Notes: a model not told the origin generated them from the sequence alone. DNA of 64,000 bases from Mesorhizobium sp. M2D.F.Ca.ET.226.01.1.1 (GCF_004022705.2 NZ_RZOY02000008.1:248001-312000); one strand, 5' to 3'; shown: positions 44,004 to 53,624, numbered from the stretch's first letter. Program-made: numbers and translations.

Positions 44004-44942
44004 TCAGAGCCCGAGCTTTTCCTTGACCGCGGCGAGGCCGGGCTTGCCGTCGAAGGTGGTGACGCCGGCCAGCCACGCATCGAGGCGATCCTTGTGCAAG
44101 GTGATCGCCTTAAGCGCCCCGTCCTCCGGTTTCATGCCGTCATTGATGAGGTAGCCCATGCCGACATTTTCCATGTCGATGTCGAAGGCCAGATTCTTCA
44201 AGAACTGCGCAACGTTCGGGCATTCCTGAAGAAAACCCTTGCGCACCTGCGTCGTGACGGTGGCGGCGCCGAAATTCGGGCCGAAGAATTTGTCGCCGCC
44301 GGTCAGGTACTTGAAGTCGTACATGGTGTTCATCGGATGCGGCGCCCAGCCCTGGAACACGATGAACTGCTTCTCCTTGATCTCGTAGCCGACCTCCGAA
44401 AGCATACCGGCCTCGCTCGACTCCACCACCTGCCAACCATTGAGGCCGAACTGCGGATCGGCGATGGCGTCCATCATCAACTGGTTCGAGCCGGGCTCGA
44501 TGCCGTACATCTTCTTGCCGAACTTGTCGGCGAATTTGTGCAAATCCGACAGGTCCTTGACGCCGGCGTCCCAGACATAGGTCGGCACGGCGAAAGTGTA
44601 CTTGGCGCCGACCAAATTGACCCGCACATTCTCGATCGTGCCGTCTTTCTTGTAAGGCTCATAATAGGTGACCATCGCCGGATCCCAATAGCCGAGGAAT
44701 AGGTCGAGGTCTTTGTTCTTCATGCCCTCGTATATGACGTTGATGCCGAGCACCTCGCTCTGCGGCTCGTAGCCCAGCGCCTGCAGCAGGACCTTGGCCA
44801 CGCCCGTGGTGAAGGCCAGATCATTCCAGCCAGGCTCCGCCATGCGCACCGCCCTGCAGCTTTCGGCTTCAGCAGCCCACGCCCCCTGGGAAGCCATCAT
44901 CAGAGCCGCGAAACAGACGCCATTCGCAAGCATGCGCAACAT
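44004..44942 (-). CDS. choX: Choline/glycine betaine ABC transporter substrate-binding protein (ChoX-like)
   Basis: A 312-aa OpuAC-type periplasmic protein. Signal peptide (residues 1-23, ending SQGAWA). Ligand-box segments include MAEPGWNDLAFT, LDLFLGYWDP and YGIEPGSNQ, and the motif VFQGWAPHPMN. This pattern fits choline-specific binding proteins. Start at 44942 has GAGGAG 7 bp upstream; a further upstream ATG at 44996 lies within the operator. Divergent from a BetI-like regulator. No ABC permease or ATPase gene follows, so the transporter partner must be elsewhere. Confidence 0.85.
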   Translation of the reverse strand: MLRMLANGVCFAALMMASQGAWAAEAESCRAVRMAEPGWNDLAFTTGVAKVLLQALGYEPQSEVLGINVIYEGMKNKDLDLFLGYWDPAMVTYYEPYKKDGTIENVRVNLVGAKYTFAVPTYVWDAGVKDLSDLHKFADKFGKKMYGIEPGSNQLMMDAIADPQFGLNGWQVVESSEAGMLSEVGYEIKEKQFIVFQGWAPHPMNTMYDFKYLTGGDKFFGPNFGAATVTTQVRKGFLQECPNVAQFLKNLAFDIDMENVGMGYLINDGMKPEDGALKAITLHKDRLDAWLAGVTTFDGKPGLAAVKEKLGL

Positions 44943-44981
44943 TCCGGTTCTCCTCATATCGATCAGTTTGATATCGATCTT

Positions 44982-45016
44982 TGACCAATTGGTCATGCTA
45001 TTGTCCCACCGGTCAA
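44982..45016. promoter_or_regulatory. BetI-type operator candidates
   Basis: TGACCAATTGGTCA (44982-44995) is a perfect 14-bp palindrome, and TTGTCCCACCGGTCAA (45001-45016) is an imperfect second one with the same half site. They lie between choX and the BetI-like gene. Confidence 0.65.
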
Positions 45017-45074
45017 TGATTGATCTGGGCGGACGAAAATGTCAACATGGATTCGCCATGCAAGGATCAGTCCG

Positions 45075-45689
45075 GTGAAGCTCACGCGCCTCAGCGACAT
45101 ACGCCGCAAGGAGTTGCGGCAGGCGGCGTTTGCCGTTCTGGAGCGCGAAGGCATCGCCGGCGCGACGCTGGAAAAGGTCGCGGCCCAGGCCGGCGCCTCG
45201 AAGGGCATTGTGCTGCATTATTTCCGCAACAAGCAGGAGCTGTTCGAGCACGCCATGCGCGAAGCCAACGCCGTGCTCTGTCACGCGGTGGTAGCCCGGC
45301 TTCAGCGGGCGCGGACGCCGATGGAACGGCTGGACGCGGTGATCGAGGGCAATTTCGAGGAGCACCTGTTCCTGGCGCCGCTCTGCCATGCCTGGCTGTC
45401 GCTCTGCGCCGAGGTGCCGCGCGACGAGAAGCTGGCGCGCATCCAGAAGGTCATCCATGCGCGCATGCGCTCGAATCTTCTGTCCGGCCTGCGCGGCCTC
45501 GCCTCGCCGGAACTGGCCGAGGAGATCGTGCTCGGCGTCACCGCGCTGATCGATGGGCTGTGGCTGAGGCTTGGCCTGCAGCCGGGCAGCGTCAGCCGCG
45601 AGCAGGCGGTGCGGCAGGTCAAGGATTATGTCGCATGTCGGCTTGCCCTGCGCCAGCCTGCCCCTGCCGAACTTGTCTCGGGCCGATAA
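45075..45689 (+). CDS. betI: BetI-like TetR-family regulator
   Basis: A 204-aa regulator. The N-terminal HTH (about 24-56, TLEKVAAQAGASKGIVLHYF RNK) and the C-terminal hallmark VTALIDGLWLRLGLQPGS match BetI, the choline-sensing repressor of the glycine betaine pathway. The GTG start at 45075 has AAGGA 8 bp upstream and gives a length near E. coli BetI; an ATG at 45039 lacks a site. Divergent from choX across a palindromic operator. betA/betB are not in the window. Confidence 0.82.
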   Translation: MKLTRLSDIRRKELRQAAFAVLEREGIAGATLEKVAAQAGASKGIVLHYFRNKQELFEHAMREANAVLCHAVVARLQRARTPMERLDAVIEGNFEEHLFLAPLCHAWLSLCAEVPRDEKLARIQKVIHARMRSNLLSGLRGLASPELAEEIVLGVTALIDGLWLRLGLQPGSVSREQAVRQVKDYVACRLALRQPAPAELVSGR

Positions 45690-45773
45690 AGTTCATACCG
45701 AGCGATAGGTCCTCGGCTTGACCCCTCGCGCCCTTCAGTGCCGCATTGCCGCTCCATTGCAGGGAGCATGGCG

Positions 45774-46550
45774 ATGCGACTTCATGGCAAATGGGCGCTG
45801 GTCACAGGCGGGTCGGACGGCATCGGCCTGGCGATTTCGCTAGCCTTCGCCCGCGAGGGCGCGGATCTCTTGATCGTCGGGCGCGATGCGGGCAAGCTGG
45901 AAGCGGCGCGCGACACGATAGCCCGGCAAGGGAAAGGCAACGCCGCGATCGAAACGCTGTCGGCCGATCTCGCTACGGACGCCGGCATCGGTGCCGTCGC
46001 CGGCCATGTCGGGCGATCCGGCCGGCCGCTCGACATCCTCGTCAACAATGCGGGTGTCGCCTATCTGGCGCCGTTCGAGACGGTGAGCGCCGAGCAGTTC
46101 CAGAATTCCTTCGCGCTCAACGTGACGGCGGTGTTCTTCCTCACCCAGCAGCTTTTGCCGCATCTGAGCGCCGGCGCCTCGGTCATCAACATCTCGTCCT
46201 ACTTCGCCCACAAGATGATCCCCAAGCGGCCGTCGAGCCTTTATTCGCTGTCCAAGGGCGCGCTGAACTCGCTGACCAAATCGCTCGCCTTCGAGCTCGG
46301 CCCGCGCGGCATCCGCGTCAACGCCATCGCGCCGGGCACCATCGACACCGCCATGCGGCGCAAAACGATCCTCAACCTGCCGGCCGAAGCGCAGGCCGAG
46401 CTCAAGGCCTATGTCGAGCGCAGCTATCCGCTCGGCCGCATCGGCCGCCCTTCGGATGTCGCCGGCATGGCGGTCCATCTCGCCAGCGACGAGGCCGCCT
46501 GGACCAGCGGCGGCATCTTTGCGGTGGATGGCGGCTATACAGCAGGGTGA
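45774..46550 (+). CDS. SDR-family oxidoreductase
   Basis: A 258-aa classical short-chain dehydrogenase: TGGSDGIG (11-18) cofactor loop, NNAG (91-94), S141/S142, Y157 and K161 as catalytic residues, and the FAVDGGYTAG end. AGGGAG lies 8 bp before the ATG at 45774; the ATG at 45768 is too near the site. Downstream of the betI-like gene by 84 bp. Substrate unknown. Confidence 0.9.
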   Translation: MRLHGKWALVTGGSDGIGLAISLAFAREGADLLIVGRDAGKLEAARDTIARQGKGNAAIETLSADLATDAGIGAVAGHVGRSGRPLDILVNNAGVAYLAPFETVSAEQFQNSFALNVTAVFFLTQQLLPHLSAGASVINISSYFAHKMIPKRPSSLYSLSKGALNSLTKSLAFELGPRGIRVNAIAPGTIDTAMRRKTILNLPAEAQAELKAYVERSYPLGRIGRPSDVAGMAVHLASDEAAWTSGGIFAVDGGYTAG

Positions 46551-46557
46551 TTAGCTG

Positions 46558-46734
46558 ATCTCCCCCCTTGTGGGGGAGATGGCCGGCAGGCCAGAGGGGG
46601 GCGCTGTCCCGCCAGCGTTTCAGCCCATTGAGCACTTCCTGTTGGTGCGCGGGGGAGTTTGCATAGAGTCAGACGCCGTGATCCTTCGCGTCCCCCTCTG
46701 CCCTGCCGGGCATCTCCCCTACAAGGGGGGAGAT
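46558..46734. repeat. Palindromic intergenic repeat, type B (copy 2)
   Basis: Same 177-bp spacing and arms as the copy at 36198-36374: left arm TCTCCCCCCTTGTGGGGGAG, right arm ending ACAAGGGGGGAGATTGGCG. It lies between the SDR gene and the fumC leader. Confidence 0.9.
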
Positions 46735-46842
46735 TGGCGTTGCCTTCAACCGATTTGCATCTTCCCCGCCCGCAATCTCCGCTTGATGCCGTTTGTGCAA
46801 CGCGATACGCCCTTGCCCAAATCGACAGACCGGAGATTTGCC

Positions 46843-48240
46843 GTGAGCGCTGAAAAGACCAGAACCGAAACCGATACGTTCGGTCCCATCGAGGTGGCGG
46901 CCGACCGTTATTGGGGCGCGCAGGCGCAGCGTTCGCTGGGCAATTTCAAGATCGGCTGGGAAAAGCAGCCGGCCTCGATCGTGCGCGCGCTTGGCATCGT
47001 CAAGCGCGCCGCGGCCGAGGTGAACATGGAGATGAAGCGGCTCGATCCGGCGATCGGCAAGGCGATTGTCGAGGCCGCGCAGGAAGTCATCGACGGCAAG
47101 CTCGACGCGCATTTTCCGCTGGTGGTGTGGCAGACGGGCTCGGGCACGCAGTCCAACATGAACGCCAACGAGGTGATCTCCAACCGGGCGATCGAGATGC
47201 TCGGCGGCGTCATGGGCTCGAAGAAGCCGGTGCACCCGAACGACCACGTCAATATGAGCCAGTCGTCGAACGACACCTATCCGACGGCCATGCATATCGC
47301 CTGCGCCGAGCGGGTCGTGCATCATCTGATTCCGGCGCTGCACCATCTGCACAAGGCGCTCGACGCCAAGGCGCGGGCCTTCAACCACATCATCAAGATC
47401 GGCCGCACGCACACGCAGGACGCCACGCCGCTGACCCTCGGCCAGGAATTCTCCGGCTATGCCGCGCAGGTCGTCTCGTCGATCAAGCGCATCCAGCAGA
47501 CATTGCCCGGTTTGCAGGAGCTGGCGCAGGGCGGCACCGCCGTCGGCACCGGGCTCAACGCGCCGGTAGGCTTCGCGGAGAAAGTCGCCGACCGCATCGC
47601 TTCGATTACCGGCATTGCCTTCGTCACCGCGCCGAACAAGTTCGAGGCGCTCGCGGCGCATGATTCCATGGTGTTCTCGCATGGCGCCATCAACGCGGCC
47701 GCCGCGGCGCTGTTCAAGATCGCCAACGACATCCGCCTGCTCGGCTCCGGCCCGCGTTCGGGTCTTGGCGAGCTGTCGCTGCCGGAGAACGAGCCGGGGT
47801 CCTCGATCATGCCTGGCAAGGTCAACCCGACCCAGTGCGAGGCGCTGACTCAGGTCTGCGTGCAGGTGTTCGGCAACAATGCCGCGCTCACCTTCGCCGG
47901 CAGCCAGGGCCATTTCGAGCTCAATGTCTACAACCCTCTGATGGCCTACAACTTCCTGCAGTCGGTTCAGCTGCTGGCCGACGCTTCCGTGTCCTTCACC
48001 GACAATTGCGTGGTCGGCATCGAGGCGCGGGAAGACAACATCAAGGCCGCGCTGGAGCGCTCGCTGATGCTGGTGACGGCGCTGGCGCCGACCATCGGCT
48101 ACGACAACGCCGCCAAGATCGCCAAGACCGCGCACAAGAACGGCACGACCTTGCGCGAGGAAGCGCTCGCCACCGGACTGGTCAGCGAAGCCGATTACGA
48201 CCGGCTGGTGCGCCCAGAGGACATGACTCATCCGGGGTAG
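46843..48240 (+). CDS. fumC: Class II fumarate hydratase
   Basis: A 465-aa iron-independent fumarase converting fumarate to malate in the TCA cycle. It has the signature GSSIMPGKVNPTQCE (about 319-333), WQTGSGTQSNMN (about 98-109) and HPNDHVNMSQSSNDTYPT at the active site. GTG start at 46843 has GGAG 7 bp upstream. The longer reading to 46570 passes through the repeat and is rejected. Confidence 0.97.
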   Translation: MSAEKTRTETDTFGPIEVAADRYWGAQAQRSLGNFKIGWEKQPASIVRALGIVKRAAAEVNMEMKRLDPAIGKAIVEAAQEVIDGKLDAHFPLVVWQTGSGTQSNMNANEVISNRAIEMLGGVMGSKKPVHPNDHVNMSQSSNDTYPTAMHIACAERVVHHLIPALHHLHKALDAKARAFNHIIKIGRTHTQDATPLTLGQEFSGYAAQVVSSIKRIQQTLPGLQELAQGGTAVGTGLNAPVGFAEKVADRIASITGIAFVTAPNKFEALAAHDSMVFSHGAINAAAAALFKIANDIRLLGSGPRSGLGELSLPENEPGSSIMPGKVNPTQCEALTQVCVQVFGNNAALTFAGSQGHFELNVYNPLMAYNFLQSVQLLADASVSFTDNCVVGIEAREDNIKAALERSLMLVTALAPTIGYDNAAKIAKTAHKNGTTLREEALATGLVSEADYDRLVRPEDMTHPG

Positions 48241-48273
48241 AGGGCCCGTCAAATCACAGCTCAAAGTTTTGCG

Positions 48274-48293
48274 GCGGGAGAATTTGCTCCCGC
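48274..48293 (+). terminator. Hairpin after fumC
   Basis: GCGGGAG-AATTTG-CTCCCGC, a 7-bp GC-rich stem 34 bp after the fumC stop. No clear T-run, so a weak terminator at most. Confidence 0.4.
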
Positions 48294-48440
48294 AGCCGAT
48301 TCCCGCGACATGAATTTCGCGTTAGCTACAAAAGGTTAGAACATTAGATCTGTGAACAATGTGTTGTCATATAGGCGTCTTTTGGTGAACAGTCCGCATC
48401 GTCTATCTGATTGGGCATTCAACCCATTCGGAGAACCGCC

Positions 48441-48863
48441 ATGTCCATCAACTCTTCCGTCGCCGGCAACGGCGCCAAGTCCAACAGCTCCACCACGATC
48501 CTGCTCGGCCGCATCCTGCTGGCCGTGATCTTCCTGCTTTCCGGCTTCGGCAAGCTTACCGCCATTTCGGGCACCGCCGCCTATTTCGGCGCGCTTGGCC
48601 TGCCGGTCCCGACCGTGACCGCCATTGTCGTCGGCCTGATCGAACTGCTCGGCGGCCTCGCCATCCTCGTCGGCTTCCAGACCCGGATCGCCGCCTGGGT
48701 GCTCGCCATCTTCACGATCGCCACCGGTCTCGTCGCTCACACCGGCTGGGCCGATCAGATGCAGATGATCCAGTTCCTCAAGAACCTCGCCATCACCGGC
48801 GGCTTCATCCTGCTCGCCTCTTCGGGCGCCGGCGCCTATTCGATCGACGCCAAGCGCGGCTGA
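48441..48863 (+). CDS. DoxX-family membrane protein
   Basis: A 140-aa, four-helix DoxX/SURF4-like protein: LLGRILLAVIFLLSGFGKL opening and TRIAAWVLAIFTIATGLVAHT helix. GGAGA lies 6 bp before the start at 48441. A paralogue follows at 48975, and the pair looks like a tandem duplication separated by a terminator. Function probably redox or membrane stress related, unproved. Confidence 0.9.
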   Translation: MSINSSVAGNGAKSNSSTTILLGRILLAVIFLLSGFGKLTAISGTAAYFGALGLPVPTVTAIVVGLIELLGGLAILVGFQTRIAAWVLAIFTIATGLVAHTGWADQMQMIQFLKNLAITGGFILLASSGAGAYSIDAKRG

Positions 48864-48887
48864 GCGTTTACCTTCCAAGCTTGAGCC

Positions 48888-48920
48888 AAAAGCGGCGCGG
48901 AATTTTCCGCGCCGCTTTTT
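48888..48920 (+). terminator. Intrinsic terminator between the two DoxX genes
   Basis: AAAAGCGGCGCGGAA pairs perfectly with TTCCGCGCCGCTTTT around a TT loop (15 bp), and the right arm runs into a T-run. Confidence 0.93.
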
Positions 48921-48974
48921 CGTTTTTCCACCTACAGGCGTAGACTGGTTCGGCAGACGGCAAGGGAGGTGGCC

Positions 48975-49397
48975 ATGCTGCGCAACGCACTGCTTCTCAT
49001 CTCGCGGCTCCTGCTGGCCGCTCTGTTCGTGCCCTCGGGCTTCCAAGCGCTCAGCAACATAGCCGGCACGACCAGCTATTTCTCCGGCCTCGGCCTGCCG
49101 CTGCCGACCTTGGCCGCCTGGGGCACCGGCCTGTTCGAGCTGATTGCCGGACTGCTGATCCTGATCGGCTTCCAGACACGGATCGTGGCGCTGCTGCTTG
49201 CCGCCTTTTGCGTGGTCGCCGGCTTCATCGGCCATTACGGCCAGGGCGCCGACGACGCCACGTTAGCCTTCCTGCACCAGCAGATGCTGATGAAGGACAT
49301 CGCCATTGCCGGCGGTTTCCTGGCGCTGGCCATGGCCGGCGCCGGCGCATGGTCGGCTGATGGGCGTGGCTTCGGGATCAGCGCCGAGGTGACCTGA
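48975..49397 (+). CDS. DoxX-family membrane protein (second copy)
   Basis: A 140-aa four-helix protein of the same length and plan as the gene at 48441 (LLISRLLLAALFVPSGFQAL, then GLGLPLPTLAAWGTGLFELI). GGGAGG lies 5 bp before the ATG at 48975. Convergent with ppx, 4 bp apart. Confidence 0.9.
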   Translation: MLRNALLLISRLLLAALFVPSGFQALSNIAGTTSYFSGLGLPLPTLAAWGTGLFELIAGLLILIGFQTRIVALLLAAFCVVAGFIGHYGQGADDATLAFLHQQMLMKDIAIAGGFLALAMAGAGAWSADGRGFGISAEVT

Positions 49398-49401
49398 ACC
49401 G

Positions 49402-50937
49402 TCACTTCACCGAAACGCTCGGACCGCCCTCAACCGCCAGCACCAGGCGGCGGTTGGTGATGCGCGCCAGTTGCGCCAGCCGGCCGGCCGGGCGTTCGCC
49501 ATAGAGATCTGAAAGCGAGGCCGGCAGCACCAGCGCCAGCGCGCCGTTGCCGCGGCTTTCCCATTTCAGCCTTGGCATCACGCCAGGCATTGCCGCGGTG
49601 AGCAGGTAGACAACGCGCATCATGGCGGCGAGCACGCGGGCGCGCTCCAGAACGCGCGGCGGCGCCAGCGCCTTGATCTCGGGCGCGATACCGTCGTTGA
49701 GGATGCCGTCATGGCGGTAAGCGCTGGCCAATGCCAGATAGGCACGGCCAGGATGGTCGACGCCGATGAAGGAGGCATGCGCGATGATGTTGAGCGACTG
49801 CCTGCCGCGATATTCGGGATGCGCGCGCCAGCCGATATCGGCGAGCAGGCAGGCGGCCTGGCGGTAGCGCGCCTCGTCTTCGGTCTCGTCGATGCCGAAG
49901 GCCTTGAACGCCTTGCCGGTCCATTCGACCAGGTCATGCGCGTGGTGTACCGAACGCGAGCGCAACAGCGCCAGTTCCTCGGCCGCCGAGATCAGCGGGT
50001 CGGACTTCTGCTCCTCCGCGTCCAGCAGCGAATAGAGAAAGCCCTCGCGCACGCCCTGCGCCGAGACGACGATCTTCGACGGCTGCATCGCCGCCATGAT
50101 CTCCTGCAGCACCACGGCGCCGTAAGGCAGCAGCGAGCGGCGGTTCTTGGAGACGCCCTCGATGCCCCTCACCTTTTCGATCTCGCCCCTGGCCACCTGC
50201 CTCAGGAATGCCAGCGCGCGCTCGGCCGATATCTCGTAGTGATGCATGACGCCGAGCGGATAGTTGGTCATCTCCATATGCAGCCTGGCGAGGTTTCGCC
50301 AGGTGCCGCCGACGGCGTAGAAAACCCTGCCCTGCCCGCCCTTGAGCAGCTTTGCCCGCGCCAGCTCCTGGCGCGCGATCTTCTGCGCCTGGACAAGCGA
50401 GTTCTTGGCCATGTCCTGCAGGCGCAGGCCGCCGAGCGGCAGCGTGATGCCCTCGCCGATCGTCTCGCGGTTGACGTCGATCAGCTCTAGGCTGCCGCCG
50501 CCAAGGTCACCCGCGATGCCGTTGGCCGGGTGGAAGCCGGAAATGACGCCCAGCGCCGAATAATAGGCTTCCTGGCGGCCGGTGAGCACGCGGATCTCGG
50601 TCTTCAGCACATCCTCGGCGCGGTGGATGAAATCGGGGCCGTTGCCCGCCTCGCGCGCCGCGGCGGTGGCCAGCACATACATATGCTCGGCGCCGGCCTG
50701 ATCGGAGAGCGCGCGAAAACGGCGGAACTCCTCCATGGAGCGCGTCACCGCCTCCGGGTCGAGCTTGCCGGTCGAAACGATGCCGCGGCCGAGGCCGGCC
50801 AGCATCTTTTCGTTGAACAGAAGCGTCGGCGAGCGCGCCAGCCCTTCATAGACGACAAGACGGATCGAGTTCGATCCGATGTCGATGATCGACAGCGGCC
50901 GCCGGTCCTGAAGCCGGCCCTGGGAAACTGAGATCAC
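49402..50937 (-). CDS. ppx: Ppx/GppA exopolyphosphatase
   Basis: A 511-aa ASKHA-fold phosphatase that removes phosphate from polyphosphate ends (or pppGpp). It has the phosphate loop SIIDIGSNSIRLVVYEG (16-32), AGDLGGGSLELIDV (about 142-155), and a C-terminal HD-like domain with HHAHDLVEW. Overlaps the upstream ppk stop by 4 bp, giving a ppk-ppx operon for polyphosphate turnover. Confidence 0.95.
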   Translation of the reverse strand: MISVSQGRLQDRRPLSIIDIGSNSIRLVVYEGLARSPTLLFNEKMLAGLGRGIVSTGKLDPEAVTRSMEEFRRFRALSDQAGAEHMYVLATAAAREAGNGPDFIHRAEDVLKTEIRVLTGRQEAYYSALGVISGFHPANGIAGDLGGGSLELIDVNRETIGEGITLPLGGLRLQDMAKNSLVQAQKIARQELARAKLLKGGQGRVFYAVGGTWRNLARLHMEMTNYPLGVMHHYEISAERALAFLRQVARGEIEKVRGIEGVSKNRRSLLPYGAVVLQEIMAAMQPSKIVVSAQGVREGFLYSLLDAEEQKSDPLISAAEELALLRSRSVHHAHDLVEWTGKAFKAFGIDETEDEARYRQAACLLADIGWRAHPEYRGRQSLNIIAHASFIGVDHPGRAYLALASAYRHDGILNDGIAPEIKALAPPRVLERARVLAAMMRVVYLLTAAMPGVMPRLKWESRGNGALALVLPASLSDLYGERPAGRLAQLARITNRRLVLAVEGGPSVSVK

Positions 50938-53129
50938 GCGGCGCCGTTCTTCTTGCGGCGCTTGAACTGGGCAATGCGCTTCGGCGCATGCGATTTCAGC
51001 GCGTCACCCCGTCCGGAGAGGCTCGGATTGGTCATGAAATATTCCTGCGCGTTGAACGGCTCCTCGCCCTCCTCCAGCACGACGCGCCGGGAGGTCCCGT
51101 CTGCCAATACGTCGAAACTTTGCTGGTTGTCCATGACGTTGCCCAGCATGATCTGGCCAAGCACCTGTTCATGCACAGTTGGATTGGTGATCGGCACCAG
51201 GGTCTCGACGCGGCGGTCGAGATTGCGCGGCATCATGTCGGCGGACGAGATGTAGACGATCGCCTCGTCCGACGGCAGGCCGTGGCCGTTGCCGAAGCAG
51301 AAGATGCGGCTGTGCTCGAGGAAGCGGCCGACGATCGATTTCACCCGGATGTTCTCCGACAGGCCAGGCACCTGCGGCCGCAAACAGCAGATGCCGCGCA
51401 CGACGAGGTCGATCTCGACGCCGGCGCGGCTGGCCTCATAGAGCGCGTCGATGATGGTCGGATCGACCAGCGCGTTCATCTTCATCCAGATGCGGGCGGG
51501 CCGGCCTTCGTGGGCGTGGATGATCTCCTCCGAGATATGCTTCAAGATGCGATTGCGCAGCGTGAAGGGCGACACGGCAAGGCGCATCTCCTCGGCCGGC
51601 TCGGCATAGCCGGTGATGAAATTGAAGATCTGCGCGACATCACGCGCGATCGTCGGATCGGTGGTGAAGAAGGACAGGTCGGTGTAGATGCGCGCGGTGA
51701 CCGGGTGGTAGTTGCCGGTGCCGAGATGCACGTAGTTGCGCAGCTTGCCGTCCTCGCGGCGCACCACCAGCGACATCTTGGCGTGTGTCTTCAGCTCCAG
51801 GAAGCCGAACACGACCTGGACGCCGGCGCGTTCGAGGTCGCGCGCCCAGCGGATGTTGGCCTCCTCGTCGAAGCGCGCCTTGAGCTCGACAAGAGCCGTT
51901 ACCGACTTGCCTGCCTCCGCGGCATCGATCAGCGCGCGCACGATCGGGCTGTCGTTGGAGGTGCGATAGAGCGTCTGCTTGATCGCCACCACCTCGGAAT
52001 CGGCCGCCGCCTGGCGCAGGAACTGCACCACCACGTCGAAGGATTCGTAAGGGTGGTGGACGACGATGTCCTTCTCGCGGATGGCGGCCAGGCAGTCGCC
52101 GCCATGCTCTCGGATGCGTTCGGGAAATCGCGGGTTGTAGGGGACAAATTTGAGATCGTCGCGCGGAACGGCAACGATCTCCGAAATCTGGTTGAGCGCC
52201 AGCGGGCCGGTCAAAACGCTGATGCGGCTCGACGAGACGCCGAGCTCGCCGGCGACGAAATCGCGCAGCGCGGCCGGCATCAACGTGTCGAATTCGATGC
52301 GGATCACCGAACCACGGCGGCGCCGCTTCAGCGCCGTCTCGAACAGGCGCACCAGGTCTTCGGACTCTTCCTCGACCTCGATATCGCTGTCGCGAATGAT
52401 GCGGAACGTGCCGGAGCCCTTGACCTCATATCCGGGGAAAAGCTTGCCGATATAAAGGCCGACCGCTTCCTCCAGCGGGATGAAACGGACATGGTGCTTG
52501 CGATCGGGCAGCCGGATGAAGCGCCTGAGCGCCACGGGCAGGCGCAGAAGCGCGCTCATCTCCTCGCCATTCTTGCGGTGGCGCAATTGCAGCGCGATGG
52601 AAAAGCCCAGATTGGGAATGAACGGGAACGGATGCGCCGGGTCGATCGACAGCGGCGTCAGCACCGGGAAAACCTGATCCTGGAAATGATCTTCCAACCA
52701 GGCTTTCTCGTCCTTGGTCAGCGCATCGCGGGTGATGCTCTCGATGCCTTCCTTGTTGAGCAGAACCATCAGCGTCGACAGGCTCTTCTGCTGGTCCTCC
52801 TGCAGGCGCTCGACCTCGCGCAGCAATTGCTCGAGCTGCTGCTCAGGCGTGCGTCCGTCCGGGCTCTTCAGGGCAATGCCCTCGCGCACCTGGCCGGCGA
52901 GGCCGGCGACGCGGACCATGAAGAATTCGTCGAGATTGGCGGCCGAGATCGACAGGAAGCGGACGCGCTCGAGCAGCGGGTGGTGCTCGTTCAGCGATTC
53001 CTCCAGCACCCGCCGGTTGAATTGCAGCCAGGAAAACTCGCGGTTGACGAAACGGTCGGGATTGCCGCCGTCGGGGCTTGCGGCCTCGACGGTGATGAAT
53101 TCACTTTGCACCGGCTTCAGTTCGTTCAT
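50934..53129 (-). CDS. ppk: Polyphosphate kinase 1
   Basis: A 731-aa membrane-associated enzyme that makes polyphosphate from ATP. Autophosphorylated His in LELKTHAKMSLVV (H449); other hallmarks are RFVNREFSWLQFN (26-38), AIKQTLYRTSNDSPIV (382-397) and the second catalytic region with MMPRNLDRRVE near the C-terminus. Operon with ppx. Long ORFs on the opposite strand here are shadows. Confidence 0.97.
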   Translation of the reverse strand: MNELKPVQSEFITVEAASPDGGNPDRFVNREFSWLQFNRRVLEESLNEHHPLLERVRFLSISAANLDEFFMVRVAGLAGQVREGIALKSPDGRTPEQQLEQLLREVERLQEDQQKSLSTLMVLLNKEGIESITRDALTKDEKAWLEDHFQDQVFPVLTPLSIDPAHPFPFIPNLGFSIALQLRHRKNGEEMSALLRLPVALRRFIRLPDRKHHVRFIPLEEAVGLYIGKLFPGYEVKGSGTFRIIRDSDIEVEEESEDLVRLFETALKRRRRGSVIRIEFDTLMPAALRDFVAGELGVSSSRISVLTGPLALNQISEIVAVPRDDLKFVPYNPRFPERIREHGGDCLAAIREKDIVVHHPYESFDVVVQFLRQAAADSEVVAIKQTLYRTSNDSPIVRALIDAAEAGKSVTALVELKARFDEEANIRWARDLERAGVQVVFGFLELKTHAKMSLVVRREDGKLRNYVHLGTGNYHPVTARIYTDLSFFTTDPTIARDVAQIFNFITGYAEPAEEMRLAVSPFTLRNRILKHISEEIIHAHEGRPARIWMKMNALVDPTIIDALYEASRAGVEIDLVVRGICCLRPQVPGLSENIRVKSIVGRFLEHSRIFCFGNGHGLPSDEAIVYISSADMMPRNLDRRVETLVPITNPTVHEQVLGQIMLGNVMDNQQSFDVLADGTSRRVVLEEGEEPFNAQEYFMTNPSLSGRGDALKSHAPKRIAQFKRRKKNGAA

Positions 53130-53378
53130 GGTTTCCCGCTCTTGCCCGCAACCGCCCTGGAACGCCGCACGTTGCCGTTCGGCGACGCTCTAACATGTCT
53201 TTGTGACGCATGATCGTCACGGAATCGCTCCGTGCCAAGCCGCATGCGCTTAACCGGCTCAACTTATCCTCTGCCAGCCTTTTGCGACAGTTTGATTTCA
53301 TCGATCTTGCAAACTGGCCTGTTATGCTCCAGATGCAGGCTGGTCAAACCCACTGGCCGAACCCAATTGGAGACGACG

Positions 53379-53624
53379 ATGGCAGGCGGTAGCATCCCCC
53401 ATTTCCAGAACGACGCGGGACATCCGGTCATCGAGATCGGCGTCAAGGAATTCATGTGCACCGGCGCCAACCCGCCTTTCGACCATCCGCATGTGTTTCT
53501 CGACATGGGCGACGACAATGAAAAGGTCTGCCCCTACTGCTCGACGCTCTACCGCTATTCGCCGTCGCTGAAGGCGACGGAAACGCAGCCAGCCGGCTGC
53601 CTCTATGTCGACCAGGCCGCCTGA
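53379..53624 (+). CDS. Zinc-finger (zf-CHCC, NDUFS6-like) protein
   Basis: An 81-aa protein with ligand set C27, H36/H38, C51 and C54 (VCPYC), as in the mitochondrial complex I accessory subunit NDUFS6. In alphaproteobacteria this small protein is conserved and thought to associate with complex I. GGAG lies 8 bp before the ATG at 53379. It precedes a flavin monooxygenase by 15 bp, probably one transcript. Confidence 0.92.
   Translation: MAGGSIPHFQNDAGHPVIEIGVKEFMCTGANPPFDHPHVFLDMGDDNEKVCPYCSTLYRYSPSLKATETQPAGCLYVDQAA

Noticed and set aside
46669..48264. 531-codon minus-strand ORF opposite fumC
   Set aside because: Antisense shadow of a clear housekeeping gene; no recognisable domain.
50988..53213. 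Long plus-strand ORF opposite ppk (741 codons)
   Set aside because: It mirrors the ppk gene, is Arg/Asp/Gly/His-rich without any domain, and has no ribosome site. It is an antisense artefact of high GC.
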